This document shows positions 36,563 through 47,300 of a stretch of 64,000 nucleotides of DNA, piece after piece. Where the stretch lies: contig JAOABA010000001.1 in assembly GCA_026418625.1 (NCBI GenBank), forward strand, positions 57,882 through 121,881, given 5' to 3'. The notes under the pieces are model-generated. The model was not told the origin of the DNA. It did no database searches and worked only from the letters and a program-made list of their open reading frames with translations. Source of the DNA: Candidatus Kapaibacterium sp. (GTDB lineage Bacteria > Bacteroidota > Ignavibacteria > Kapaibacteriales > UBA2268). The stretch's first letter is position 1. The number at the start of each line of letters is the position of its first letter. The position numbers were made by a program, and so were the translations under genes.

Positions 36563-37219
36563 TCAATGAATTAAATAAAACAAAGGAAATAAGAAAATCC
36601 AAATTAAATCAACAAGGTGCCAATACAAGCCTGAGTTTTCTAACTTTATGTAATTTGTGGGTGTAATTGATTTCCTTTTAATAAACACAAACATAAAAGC
36701 TAAAAGAACAATTCCAACTAAAACGTGCAAACCGTGTAAGCCAGTCATAGTATAATAGAGTCCAAAAAATATTATTTCTCCGGAGGATTTTGATGTCAAT
36801 TCTTCTGAACCGGGGTAAATACCGTGACTAAATTTTGCTCCCCATTCAAAATATTTATTTACCATAAAAGCGAAAGCAAGAAGGATTGTTGCAGCTAACA
36901 TATAAAGCGAAAGAGTTATTTTATATCTTTGCAAAGCAGCAATTGATAATGCCATAGTCAAACTGCTTGTAAGTAAGATAATTGTATTAATTGTTCCAAT
37001 GGTCATATTCAACTCTTTGGCGGCTAAATGGAAAGCGTCAGAATATTCCTGCCGATATGCCATATATATAATAAATAATCCACCAAAAAGAAGCAATTCG
37101 GTGAATAGGAACAACCACATACCTATTTTTGCACCAAAGTCATCTCTATGAACGTGATGAGAATGTCCGGCTGATGATGCTGCTTTTTCAGCTATTTCTG
37201 AATGTATGGCTTCGCTCAA
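36563..37219 (-). CDS. coxC: Cytochrome c oxidase subunit III
   Basis: The 218-residue protein has about five membrane segments and a short hydrophilic N-terminus rich in histidine. GMWLFLFTELLLFGGLF (about residues 31-47) is the subunit III start, TGLHGLHVLVGIVLL is the strongest family motif, and the end reads GLYWHLVDLIWIFLFPLFY. Subunit III supports the proton uptake pathway of subunit I. Its start overlaps the last codons of coxA by 4 bases. Confidence 0.97.
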   Translation of the reverse strand: MSEAIHSEIAEKAASSAGHSHHVHRDDFGAKIGMWLFLFTELLLFGGLFIIYMAYRQEYSDAFHLAAKELNMTIGTINTIILLTSSLTMALSIAALQRYKITLSLYMLAATILLAFAFMVNKYFEWGAKFSHGIYPGSEELTSKSSGEIIFFGLYYTMTGLHGLHVLVGIVLLAFMFVFIKRKSITPTNYIKLENSGLYWHLVDLIWIFLFPLFYLIH

Positions 37220-38844
37220 TGTTTTTCCTCCTCATTTGGATGGTAATAAGGTTCGTGAGTTACAGTTGGTATAACATCAAAATTTTCAAGTGGTGGCGGA
37301 GATGGAACAGTCCATTCCAAAGTAGTTCCTCCCCAAGGATTCATTGGTGCTTTTTCACCCTTTAAAAGTCCCATCAATAAATTATAAAACATAAGAAGTA
37401 ATCCTGCAACTAATATCCAAGAACCAAATGTAGATATATGGTGAAGAGCAGTATATTCGGGCAGGTAGTCCCAATATCTTCTTGGCATACCCTGATAACC
37501 AAGAATAAACATTGTAAAATACATTGTGTTGAATCCGATGAAAATCAGAGCTAATGCAACTTTCGCTGTCTTTTCGTTATACATTTTTCCAAACATTTTC
37601 GGGAACCAATAATGGAGAGCTGCAAAGAGAATCATTGCAGTGCCTCCAAACATTACATAGTGGAAATGTGCCACAACAAAGTAAGTATCGTGAACGTGAA
37701 CATTTGTAGCTAATGACCCGAGCACCAAACCTGTTAGACCTCCGATTGAAAAAAGGAAAATAAATGCCATAACATACAAGAGTGGGACTCCGGGATAAAT
37801 AGAACCTTTGTATAAAGTAGCAACCCAATTAAATACCTTAACGCCGCTTGGGATAGCTACTAAAAAAGTTAATAGTGAAAATACAAATCTGGCTGTTTCA
37901 CTCATTCCAGAAGTAAACATATGATGAGCCCAAACAAAATAACCTATAAAAGCTATTGCAAGGCTCGAAAATGCTATTGCTTTATATCCAAATATTGTTC
38001 TTCTTGCAAAAGTAGGTATTATTTCCGATACGACACCCATTGCAGGTAAAATCATAATATAAACCGCAGGATGAGAATATATCCAAAATAAATGTTGGAA
38101 TAAAACAGGGTCTCCACCAAGAGCTGGATCGAACAAACCAACGCCAAATAATCTCTCAACGATAACCAATACTATTGTTATACCGATTACAGGCGTCGCT
38201 ACAACCTGAATCCAAGCAGTCGAATATAATGCCCAAACAAAAAGAGGCATTTTGAAAAAAGTCATTCCGGGTGCTCTTAACCTATGAACAGTTGTAACAA
38301 AGTTCAATCCTGTTAATATTGAAGAAAATCCCAAAATAAACGCTGCTAATAAAGGTATTATAACATTTGTTTGAGTTCTTATAGAATAAGGAACATAAAA
38401 AGTCCAGCCAGTATCAATTGGTCCACCTGCTAAAAAAAGTGAAAATATAGCAAGAAGTCCGCCGAAAATGTAAAGCCACCAAGACAATAGGTTGAGTCTT
38501 GGAAAGGCAACATCTTTAGCACCAATTTGAATTGGCAGGAAAAAATTACCGAAGGCAGCCGGTATGCCGGGAATAATGAATAAAAATATCATTATTATCC
38601 CGTGAAGGGTGAAAAAAGCATTGTAGGTTTGGGCATCAACAATCGTCTGTCCCTTTGTGAGCATTTCCAGCTTCATCAAAAAGCCCAAAGTCATTCCAAC
38701 GAGAAAGAAAATAACCATCCCAAAGAGATACATAATACCAATTCTTTTATGATCGGTAGAAAATATCCATGAGAATAATCCGCTATACTTTCCTTTCTCT
38801 TTATAAAAATCAATATATGTTGTATCTAAGACATGGTTTCCCAT
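37216..38844 (-). CDS. coxA: Cytochrome c oxidase subunit I, A2 family
   Basis: Subunit I is the haem-copper catalytic subunit that reduces oxygen and pumps protons. The 542-residue length and 12 membrane segments fit. Haem a ligands are His81 (FFTLHGIIM) and His395 (VAHFHYVMF), haem a3 has His393, and CuB has His258 in IYSHPAVY plus His307-His308 in VWAHHMF. The YSHPAVY motif lacks the glutamate of the A1 family, so this is an A2-type enzyme, as in the caa3 oxidase of Rhodothermus. The start codon overlaps the stop of the Sco gene by one base. Confidence 0.98.
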   Translation of the reverse strand: MGNHVLDTTYIDFYKEKGKYSGLFSWIFSTDHKRIGIMYLFGMVIFFLVGMTLGFLMKLEMLTKGQTIVDAQTYNAFFTLHGIIMIFLFIIPGIPAAFGNFFLPIQIGAKDVAFPRLNLLSWWLYIFGGLLAIFSLFLAGGPIDTGWTFYVPYSIRTQTNVIIPLLAAFILGFSSILTGLNFVTTVHRLRAPGMTFFKMPLFVWALYSTAWIQVVATPVIGITIVLVIVERLFGVGLFDPALGGDPVLFQHLFWIYSHPAVYIMILPAMGVVSEIIPTFARRTIFGYKAIAFSSLAIAFIGYFVWAHHMFTSGMSETARFVFSLLTFLVAIPSGVKVFNWVATLYKGSIYPGVPLLYVMAFIFLFSIGGLTGLVLGSLATNVHVHDTYFVVAHFHYVMFGGTAMILFAALHYWFPKMFGKMYNEKTAKVALALIFIGFNTMYFTMFILGYQGMPRRYWDYLPEYTALHHISTFGSWILVAGLLLMFYNLLMGLLKGEKAPMNPWGGTTLEWTVPSPPPLENFDVIPTVTHEPYYHPNEEEKH

Positions 38845-39638
38845 TATGATAATTCCTTTTTATTTAACTTGTTTTTTCTTCCTTTAAAGATTAATATTAC
38901 CAAGAAAATAGCCACAAAAAATAAAGAAACTGCCCCTGCAATTTTTGTTACATCAAGAACATATTTTCTTCCTTGAGGGTCATAGCTAAAACAGAAACTG
39001 AGAACTTTATTAATAGTGGGAGTAACTTTCCCTTCCTGTGCTTCAATGACAGCCATCTTTAAATCGAAAGGCAAAAATTTAGTTCCAAAAAGATACCTGA
39101 CAACTTTACCGTTAGAAGATAAAGCAATAATAGCTGCCGGATGTATAAAATCCTCTTTACCATCTGGTTTAAAATAATAGCCAACACTTGAAGTAAGTTT
39201 TTTAATGCTTATACTGTCACCTGTCATAAAATACCAAGCATCAACAGGTATTTTTCTTTTCATACCTTCGGCATAAGTTTTTCGCCATTTCTCGGCTACG
39301 GCAGAACCCTCGGAGTGATCAAAACTAATCGTTATCAAGCGGTAATCTTTCCCCGGCTCCATATCCATTCTGTCAACAGCCTCACTGAGACCTGTTAAAA
39401 GTGGAGTGCAAATGCCCGGACAATGATAATAAGCAAAAGAAAGTATTACAGGCTTATCAACAATCTCTTTTAGGCTTAAAGTATCCCCTTTTGAACTAAC
39501 AAATTTTAAATTTAATGGAATAGTAGTTCCGAGTTGCTCTTCAATTCCCACTTCAGGTGGAGTTTTTTCTGATAGAGCAGAATAAATTGTGACTAACAAA
39601 AAAAATATGAAAAAGAAAATAGTTTTATATTTAATCAT
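38844..39638 (-). CDS. Sco1/SenC/PrrC-family copper chaperone
   Basis: Sco proteins deliver copper to, or reduce, the CuA centre of subunit II. The 264-residue protein has an N-terminal signal/anchor (MIKYKTIFFFIFFLLVTIYS) and a thioredoxin-fold domain with CPGIC (Cys73 and Cys77). His166 in DFIHPAAI stands at the position of the copper-binding histidine. A second membrane segment lies near the C-terminus (SLFFVAIFLVILIF), giving a two-anchor topology. It directly precedes coxA with a one-base overlap. Confidence 0.92.
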   Translation of the reverse strand: MIKYKTIFFFIFFLLVTIYSALSEKTPPEVGIEEQLGTTIPLNLKFVSSKGDTLSLKEIVDKPVILSFAYYHCPGICTPLLTGLSEAVDRMDMEPGKDYRLITISFDHSEGSAVAEKWRKTYAEGMKRKIPVDAWYFMTGDSISIKKLTSSVGYYFKPDGKEDFIHPAAIIALSSNGKVVRYLFGTKFLPFDLKMAVIEAQEGKVTPTINKVLSFCFSYDPQGRKYVLDVTKIAGAVSLFFVAIFLVILIFKGRKNKLNKKELS

Positions 39639-39640
39639 AT

Positions 39641-40579
39641 TTATAAACTAAATAAATAAATCATATAATTATACAATAAATTTAGCCTTTCCTCATTGAG
39701 CATTAAGGCTTTCGAATTAAATCCATTTTGATTGACTGAAGACGAAATTAGTTTTACAAAATTTTCTTTTTCAGCTCTCCAATTTTGATTAGAAAAAAGT
39801 GTGAGTAAAGCTTTTTCCTGATTATAGGTAACACTTTGGAAAATATCTTTTGCGGGGTTCGAATGAATATCAATAAATTCCTGAATTTTATTTATCTTAT
39901 CTTTTTCTGATATTTTTTCAGAGGAAAGTTTCATAATAGCAGTTTGGACAGGTATTTGATTTGGCATTGTTCTGGTTTGAGACAAATTATAAGCGACATC
40001 TAAATCTTTCAATTCTGTTTCAGTAACTTGTGGAAAATCAGTTGCTAAAGTTTGAATATGAAAAATCAAAGAAAATTTATCTTCTATCGGAAGATAGTCA
40101 TAAGAAACCATAGCACCACCCGGGATTCCTTCCACGAGAGTTTTATACATATCCGAAAACTTTCTGCCATTTTTCCAACCTGTTGATTGAGTAAAGTTTC
40201 TCGGTTTTGGATTTAGATTTGCTCCTGCAACTCCATCCCCTAAACCTTTATCACCGTGGCAAGAGGAGCAATTTGCTTTATAGATTTCTTCACCTTTTGA
40301 TTTTAATTGTTCCCTTTCGGAATATAATTTAATAACATCTACCCCGGCAAGTGTGAAACCTTTCTTTTGCTCAATATCTTTAAAGATTCTGGTTGAATCT
40401 ACAAGAGCGGGTGGTATTTTATTATTAAAAAGAATATCCATTTTGAAGACCCAAATCATACCAATAGCTATAGCTATAACTAAAAAATAGGGGTAGATAA
40501 TACCAAACCATCTTATAGGTGTTCTTAAAACAGCCTTAAAATCTATTTCATCTTCATATTGAAATTTATTATCACTCAT
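39641..40579 (-). CDS. Membrane-anchored monohaem cytochrome c
   Basis: The 312-residue protein has one N-terminal membrane anchor (about residues 28-46) and a cytochrome c domain with CSSCH (Cys104, Cys107, His108) followed by GDKGLGDG. A methionine in the GGAMVSY region is a possible sixth ligand. The C-terminal 120 residues are helical with no motif I recognise. The domain resembles ActE, but the ActE role already appears to be filled by the C-terminal half of the fused ActD-ActE protein in this operon. It may carry electrons from ACIII to the caa3 oxidase; that is inference. Confidence 0.82.
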   Translation of the reverse strand: MSDNKFQYEDEIDFKAVLRTPIRWFGIIYPYFLVIAIAIGMIWVFKMDILFNNKIPPALVDSTRIFKDIEQKKGFTLAGVDVIKLYSEREQLKSKGEEIYKANCSSCHGDKGLGDGVAGANLNPKPRNFTQSTGWKNGRKFSDMYKTLVEGIPGGAMVSYDYLPIEDKFSLIFHIQTLATDFPQVTETELKDLDVAYNLSQTRTMPNQIPVQTAIMKLSSEKISEKDKINKIQEFIDIHSNPAKDIFQSVTYNQEKALLTLFSNQNWRAEKENFVKLISSSVNQNGFNSKALMLNEERLNLLYNYMIYLFSL

Positions 40580-40606
40580 CTTGAAAACTAAATAAGTTAT
40601 ACAACA

Positions 40607-41797
40607 TTATAATTTAAACTCAAGTGCCCTTTTCATTTTGGGATCACCAATTGGAACTAAGTTAATTTTCTTTGATTTTATTGAAAAAATAGTTATAAAT
40701 AATCCTACTGCAAGAATCGGAAATGCAATTTCATACCAACTGAATAGAACTACATCCTTGCTGAATGATGGCATCGAAAGCCAGTATAAGTCATAGAAAT
40801 GTGCTAATAAAATTATTACTGCAGCAATTTTTAATCTAAGGGGATCCATTTTTGCTGGCTGTGGTAATAAAATAGCATAAGGGATAACAAAATGGATGAA
40901 AATCAAACCATAGGATAAATAGCTCCACCCTCCCTGCCATCTTGTTATGAACCAGAAGGTTTCCTCAGGTAAGTTTGCATACCATATTAACATAAATTGG
41001 CTAAAAGCAATATAAGCCCAGAAGTTTATGAATGCAAACATTAATGCACCCAAGCTATAATAGTGATCTTTTGTTAGTCCTTTAACAAGCAATCCTTTTT
41101 CGTTAAGATATAAAACCATTAACGTTAAGCAGGCAAGAGCAGATAAGATTGTACCTGCAAAATAATAAACCCCAAAAATTGTTGAAAACCAATGAGGTTC
41201 AAGACTCATAAGCCAATCAATTGCTATGATAGTCAGAGATATACCGAAAATTGGCATAAAAGCAGCAGACAATTTAATATTAGTTGTTGTTAATTTCTGA
41301 TCATAAGTAGAATCCTGCTTCCTTGAATTTCCTGTTAAAAACTTGTAAAATAACCACCAAATCAAGAATATTGCTATGTTCCTTATGATAAAAAATGTTT
41401 CATTTAAATAAGGAGCTTTTACCTGTAACAATTTATCATTTGCAACAGCTTCTTGATGAGACCAATGAAAGACACCGTGCAAATTTAATAGTGCTGGTAA
41501 AGCAAAAATAGGTATCAGGAAAATGATAAAAGATATAATCTCGCTTATCCTTCTAAATGGAACGCTCCAAACAGCTCCTGCAATATATTCAAGTGCAACG
41601 AGAAATAATGAACCAATAGAAATACTCGTCAGGAAAGTAAAAATTATAACGCTGTTTTGAGTTGCTCTATTATAATCAGTAATGAATGATAAAACAACTA
41701 AAATAAGCCCAATAATTAATAAAATGAAACCTAAACGGCTAAAACCAGAGGGTAATTCCTTTTTAGTATAATGAATTTTAATCTCTTCCGAACTCAT
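40607..41797 (-). CDS. actF: Alternative complex III subunit ActF (NrfD-like membrane protein)
   Basis: ActF is one of the two quinone-interacting NrfD-like subunits of ACIII. The 396-residue protein has about ten membrane segments. It shows PFRRISEIISFIIFLIPI near 80, IDWLMSLEPHWFSTIFGVYY near 192, and FWAYIAFSQFMLIWYANLPE, which are typical of the ActF/DUF family. It follows actDE with 4 bases of overlap and precedes the cytochrome c gene. The exact quinone site is not decided from sequence. Confidence 0.9.
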   Translation of the reverse strand: MSSEEIKIHYTKKELPSGFSRLGFILLIIGLILVVLSFITDYNRATQNSVIIFTFLTSISIGSLFLVALEYIAGAVWSVPFRRISEIISFIIFLIPIFALPALLNLHGVFHWSHQEAVANDKLLQVKAPYLNETFFIIRNIAIFLIWWLFYKFLTGNSRKQDSTYDQKLTTTNIKLSAAFMPIFGISLTIIAIDWLMSLEPHWFSTIFGVYYFAGTILSALACLTLMVLYLNEKGLLVKGLTKDHYYSLGALMFAFINFWAYIAFSQFMLIWYANLPEETFWFITRWQGGWSYLSYGLIFIHFVIPYAILLPQPAKMDPLRLKIAAVIILLAHFYDLYWLSMPSFSKDVVLFSWYEIAFPILAVGLFITIFSIKSKKINLVPIGDPKMKRALEFKL

Positions 41798-42933
41798 TTT
41801 AAGTCTTCCTCCTTAGCATTTAGAGCTCTTTGAAGAGCTCGGATATATAAAACAATAGCCCATTTTTCTTTTTCTGTAAGTTGTTTAGCATAAGATGGCA
41901 TTATATTCTGCCCAACTTGAATTACGTGATATATTCTTCCATCCTGCCATTGGATTAGTTTTTCTGATTGCAAACTTGGTGGATTTGGAAACTGTCCATT
42001 TAACCTTGAATCTCCTTTACCAAAATAACCATGGCAGGGACTGCAAAAAGTGTTATATTTATTTTGCCCAAGTTTCAAGTTTTCTTCTGTAGCCATTAAA
42101 GGATTTGATAAGAGCATACCGGCTTTTTCTGGATCTTCCTGATAAAGATAAGGCATAAAACCTCTTGCGACAGTTCCTTCGACTGGTGGTCTCATTCCAA
42201 ATCCATCTTGGAATATTGTCTCCTTGGCTTGAGGATCAACTCTATGTTGGTCTAACATAAAATTAAAAGGAGACATATAAAGCAATTTATTCAATGTAAA
42301 ATATGTTCCTCCAGCAACAACAATAGCTACTACAAATAAAAAAGCTATGAATTTTGGTTCAAATATTTTGTTTTTGTGATTAATTTCTTCTTCATCATAA
42401 TATATTTCTTCAATTTTCTCTGCACCAAGGGAAGCAAATAATTCTTTTATTTGTTCAAGGTTAAATTTTGGATCTTTTGCCTCAATACTGATACCAAATT
42501 TATCATTGGATACTTTCTTCATATATTCGGTATCGTGCAAGGGATGACTATTGTTTGGTAATTTAAAAAAGAGGAACAACATAACCAAAACAGTCCCAAC
42601 TGATGCTAAAAGAACCGTAACTTCGAAAGTAACTGGAATGAACGCAGGAAGTGCAAAGAAAGGTTTTCCTCCTATTATCATTGGATAATCTATTGACATA
42701 GTCCAATACATAAAAAGAAGAGCTATTGTTGCCCCGCTAAGTCCCAAAGCTAAGGCAAAATAGCCCAAAGTAGAAGGTTTCAACTTCATTTTAGAGCTAA
42801 GTCCGTGAACCGGATAAGGAGTATTTACATCAAAATTTTTATAACCTTCGTTTGTAATTACTTCAGCTGCTTTGGAAATTTCGTCAGGTGTATTAAATAA
42901 AGCTGTTACTGAATATAATTTCTTTTCACTCAT
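41794..42933 (-). CDS. Fused ActD-ActE subunit of alternative complex III
   Basis: The 379-residue protein joins two ACIII subunits. Residues 1-185 are ActD (DUF3341 type): YSVTALFNTPDEISKAAEVI, then two membrane helices (about 54-77 and 102-123). A third helix (about 194-213) leads to a cytochrome c domain with CSPCH (Cys297, Cys300, His301) and QNIMPSYA carrying the likely methionine ligand, as in ActE. In Rhodothermus and Flavobacterium these are separate genes, with ActE a lipoprotein. There is no Shine-Dalgarno site or stop at the join, so the fusion looks genuine. Confidence 0.88.
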   Translation of the reverse strand: MSEKKLYSVTALFNTPDEISKAAEVITNEGYKNFDVNTPYPVHGLSSKMKLKPSTLGYFALALGLSGATIALLFMYWTMSIDYPMIIGGKPFFALPAFIPVTFEVTVLLASVGTVLVMLFLFFKLPNNSHPLHDTEYMKKVSNDKFGISIEAKDPKFNLEQIKELFASLGAEKIEEIYYDEEEINHKNKIFEPKFIAFLFVVAIVVAGGTYFTLNKLLYMSPFNFMLDQHRVDPQAKETIFQDGFGMRPPVEGTVARGFMPYLYQEDPEKAGMLLSNPLMATEENLKLGQNKYNTFCSPCHGYFGKGDSRLNGQFPNPPSLQSEKLIQWQDGRIYHVIQVGQNIMPSYAKQLTEKEKWAIVLYIRALQRALNAKEEDLK

Positions 42934-42936
42934 ATC

Positions 42937-44304
42937 TTAATCTCCATGATGATGTTTGGGTTGAGCGTGGTCAAGAACAGCTTTGACCTCAGCTATTGAA
43001 ACAACTGGCAATGTCTTAGTAAATAGTAGTAATAATGTAAAAAACAATCCAAAACTACCAACCAAAATACCTAAGTCAAATATGGTTGGAGTAAAAAATC
43101 CCCAACTTGAAGGTAGAAAATCTCTGGAAAGAGTTGTAACAATTATAACAAATCTTTCGAACCACATACCAACATTTACAAGCACTCCAATAACAAACAT
43201 TGCTTTAATATTAGTTCTTATTTTCTTAAACCAGAAAAGTTGTGGGAATAGTAAATTGCAGGAGACCATAACCCAATATGACCAAGCATAATCGCCAAAT
43301 GCTCTGTTAAGAAACACAAAGAACTCAATAGGATTTCCACCATACCAAGCAATAAAGAATTCCATACCATAAGCGTAACCAACCATAGAGCCAGTAACAA
43401 GCATAATCTTATTCATTTTCTCGAGTGTGTCCATTGTAATAATATGTTCCATATTGAATATTTTTCGAATAAATATGAGAACATTTTGAACCATAGCAAA
43501 CCCAGAGAAAACGGCTCCAGCTACGAAGTAAGGAGGAAAAATTGTTGTATGCCATCCGGGTAGTATAGAAACAGCAAAATCGAAACTTACTATTGTATGA
43601 ACAGACAAGACCAATGGTGTTGCAAAACCTGCTAAAATCAAATAAATCATCTCATAATGATGCCAATGACGATGTGAATGCCGCCAACCAAGACTAAAAA
43701 TTGAGTAAATAATCTTTTTAATTCTTGATTTTGCTCTATCTCTCAAGCTGGCAAAGTCTGGCATTAAGCCTATATACCAAAATACAAAAGATACAGTAAA
43801 ATAAGTTGATACAGCAAAAACATCCCAAAGCAATGGCGAAGTAAAATTAACCCACAAATGATGCTGGTTTGGATAAGGAAGCAGATAACCATCAAGCCAA
43901 GGTCTGCCTGTGTGAATCAGAGGAAATAAACCAGCTGTCATAACTGCAAAAATTGTCATACCTTCGGCAAATCTTGCGATTCCAGTTCTCCATCTTTGTC
44001 TGAAAAGAAATAAGATAGCTGATATTAGTGTGCCGGCATGACCAATACCAACCCAAAACACAAAATTAACAATATCAAAAGCCCAACCCACAGGATTATT
44101 CAAACCCCAAACACCAGTTCCAAACCAGAAAGTAGCCCCAAGACATATAGCTCCTATACCCAGCATTGACAAAGTAATAGCTAATGCAAAGTAATATTTT
44201 TTATCTGGTTTTTCATCTAATGGTCGGGCAATTAACTCATTAACTGCAGCAAATGAAGGACTTCCCTCAATTACAGATATTTCTCTTGTATAATCAACAC
44301 TCAC
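42937..44304 (-). CDS. actC: Alternative complex III subunit ActC (NrfD family)
   Basis: ActC is the main quinone-binding membrane subunit. The 455-residue protein has about ten membrane segments, with [21 protein letters not shown], then [21 protein letters not shown] (here [11 protein letters not shown]). [21 protein letters not shown] and [20 protein letters not shown] also belong to the NrfD/PsrC family. The start is GTG. It lies between actB and actDE with 3-base gaps. Histidines and the acidic residues in this region are usually linked to quinone and proton handling. Confidence 0.94.
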   Translation of the reverse strand: MSVDYTREISVIEGSPSFAAVNELIARPLDEKPDKKYYFALAITLSMLGIGAICLGATFWFGTGVWGLNNPVGWAFDIVNFVFWVGIGHAGTLISAILFLFRQRWRTGIARFAEGMTIFAVMTAGLFPLIHTGRPWLDGYLLPYPNQHHLWVNFTSPLLWDVFAVSTYFTVSFVFWYIGLMPDFASLRDRAKSRIKKIIYSIFSLGWRHSHRHWHHYEMIYLILAGFATPLVLSVHTIVSFDFAVSILPGWHTTIFPPYFVAGAVFSGFAMVQNVLIFIRKIFNMEHIITMDTLEKMNKIMLVTGSMVGYAYGMEFFIAWYGGNPIEFFVFLNRAFGDYAWSYWVMVSCNLLFPQLFWFKKIRTNIKAMFVIGVLVNVGMWFERFVIIVTTLSRDFLPSSWGFFTPTIFDLGILVGSFGLFFTLLLLFTKTLPVVSIAEVKAVLDHAQPKHHHGD

Positions 44305-44307
44305 TTA

Positions 44308-47300
44308 TTAATCCTCCGATTTTATATTTCTTAATCTGGCAATATATGTTACATTTGGTTTAATATTCAGTTCTTCAAGAACATAATAACTTAAATCGTG
44401 ATGTCTTTGTTTGTAGATTTCTGATTCTTTATCATTAGAATCTCCAAAAATTATAGCACTTGCAGGGCAAGCAACTTGGCACGCTGTCTGGACATCTGTT
44501 CCCTTAATCTTTCTATTCTGTTTTACTGCTTCTTGTCTGGCTTCCATAATTCTTTGAATACAAAATGTACATTTTTCCATCACACCTCTCGATCTAACGG
44601 TAACTTCAGGGTTTTGGACTAACTTCAATGAATCTTGATAATAATAGCCCTTTTCGAAATGATCCCTGAAATCATAGAAATTAAAGCGTCTGACTTTATA
44701 TGGACAGTTATTTGAACAATATCTCGTTCCGACACAACGATTATAAGCCATTTGGTTAAGCCCATCAGGACTATGATTAGTTGCTACAACCGGGCATACA
44801 TTTTCGCAGGGTGCATTATCGCAATGTTGACAAAGCATAGGTTGGTTACTTGCCATCGGCTCTTCAGGCGTTCCGGAATAATATCTGTCTATTCTCATCC
44901 AATGCATTTCCCTGCCCATCAATACTTGATCTTTACCGACAATGGGAACATTATTTTCAACATTACAAGCACTAATACAAGCACCACAACCAGTGCATTT
45001 ATTAAGATCAATAGCCATCGCCCATTTCATTTCTGTGTATTTTTTTCTGTTGACAAGGCTGATATCAGGATGATGTTCATGATGGAGTATTTTTTTGTCC
45101 TTTTTGTATTCTTCTATAGTTGCTTCTTTGATTATTTTCCTTTTTTTATGCATATCTTTGACAAATTCATCATCAAGGGCATGGTGTTCTTGAGTAGTAG
45201 CTATTTTGTAGTTTCCGTGAATCTTTTTGATTTTAACATCTGAGATAAATTTATTACCTGTTTTATCAATAAAAATTCCAGCATTGACACCAACTGACAT
45301 TCCCACTGTTCCAACCTGCCAACGACCATAACCAAGCTCTACACAAATTAAATTATCTGCCATTCCGGGCTGGATTACTATCGGGAGATTGACATTTCGA
45401 TTTCCAACCGATAATTCTATCATACAAAAGTTTTTCAATTTCAATTGCTTAGCTGTTTCAGGGGAAATCGCAGCATAATTATCCCAAGTTACTTTTGTTA
45501 CAGGATGTGGAAGTTCTTGTAACCATCCATTATTAGCGAAACGACCGTCTCCAATTGTGTAGTTATTAGTCAACAATAATGACAGAGATTCTGTGCTTGT
45601 TTTGGGCTTTATATCAAATAATGAATTTGAGTTGAAAACAAAAATATTTTGAGGATTTGACTCTATTTGAACAACTCCATCGTGCAATGCTGCATACCAA
45701 AATGGTTTAAATTCTGCTTTTGAATTAAATTGGGGATAAATATTAACTTCCCAATTTGACATAATATATTTATGATAAATATCTTCTTTATACTCGTTCG
45801 GTTTACCTGATAACCAATCTAACAGAACGGCTTCTTTTTGACGTGTTTCATACAAGGGCGAAATCACTGGTTGTTGCAGACTATAAACGCCCTTTCTTGT
45901 TATAAAATCACCCCAAGACTCAAAATCATGATTGATTGCAAGAACATAATTTGAAATATCAGAAGTTTCAGTTTTTTCTTTTGTAAAAGTTACTACTAAT
46001 TCAGCATTTTTTAAGGCTCTTTCATAGCCATAATCAGGAGAGAGATGAAAGACAGGATTACAATCTAAATGAATAACGACTGCAACTTTTTTATTATTTA
46101 ATTTATTAATTAACCATTCAAACTGAGTTTTTTCAGGTAAATTATTTGTTGATTTTAAAATCTCAAAATCATTTATTTCATTAGTCAAAGAAACGTCTGT
46201 ATCAGCATATAAAGAATTTGCACCTATGATTTCATTGAGCATATTGACAGCAATTTGAGATTGATAATCAAGTTTATCTCCAGCCAAGACAATTGATTTT
46301 CCTTTATTTTGCTCTAAATCATCAACTAAATGTTTTACATATTTTGAATTTAATTTGTGTTTATCTACAAATTGTTTTAATGGATATTTTTTTACAAGTT
46401 CCGCAAAATCCGATGGGATAGAATAGTTAATCTTTTTTTCTAATATAAGTTCATTTATGAGGGATAAAATAAACTCAAGTTGTTTATTAGGAGAAAGCCT
46501 AAGTCTATAATCTGCATTTAACCCAGTAAGAGACATTCCACCTTCAACAACATAAAGGCGATTAAAATCATCTAAATTTTCAGTATTTCTTTTGCTCACA
46601 AATTTAGCAGTATTTTCAATGAAATTACCTTCATTTCCGAGAAAGTCAGAGTCAAGAGATACTATTATTTTGGCATTTTCTAATTTAATAGCAGGTAATG
46701 TATTTTGACCAAAACAATTTTTCCAAGCATCAATTTTATTTTTATTATCATAATACTCATAAGGATAAAAAACAGTGCTTGGGTATTTCTCTTTGAATTC
46801 TTTTAATAATTTTAAAGCTGATGGCGAATTAATAGTATGAGAAATAATAGCAATTTCTTTATTACTTGATTTGGCTTTATCGAGTGCGGCAATAATATCT
46901 TTATTAATGTTTTCCCAAGATTCTTTTTGATATTTCCAACCAACATTTTTTGAAGGGTGTTTCAATCTCTCAGGATCATATAAGTTTAAAATACTTGCTT
47001 GTCCAGCCGCACAAATCTTACCTTTATTTACAGGATGATCAGGATTTCCGTCAACTTTGATGGGTCTCCCCTCTCTTGTTTTAATAAGAATACCACAATG
47101 ATTATTGCAGCCAGTGCAAGTCGAAGAATAATAATTAGCTATACCGATTGTAGTGGTTTCGGGCTTCTTGTTGTAGGGGACTATTTCACCTTTGTCCCTG
47201 TAATCAGTGCAGGCTACTGCAGTAATAGCAGTTGTCGCAGCAGAAATTGCCAAAAACTTTCTTCTTGATATTTCCGGAAGTTTTTCCGGATTGAAATCAT

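Noticed and set aside
42983..43291. 102-codon plus-strand frame opposite actC
   Set aside because: Antisense to a conserved membrane subunit, without independent signals.
44752..45243. 163-codon plus-strand frame opposite actB
   Set aside because: It lies fully antisense to the iron-sulfur part of actB and has no family match or ribosome site; shadow of a well-supported gene.
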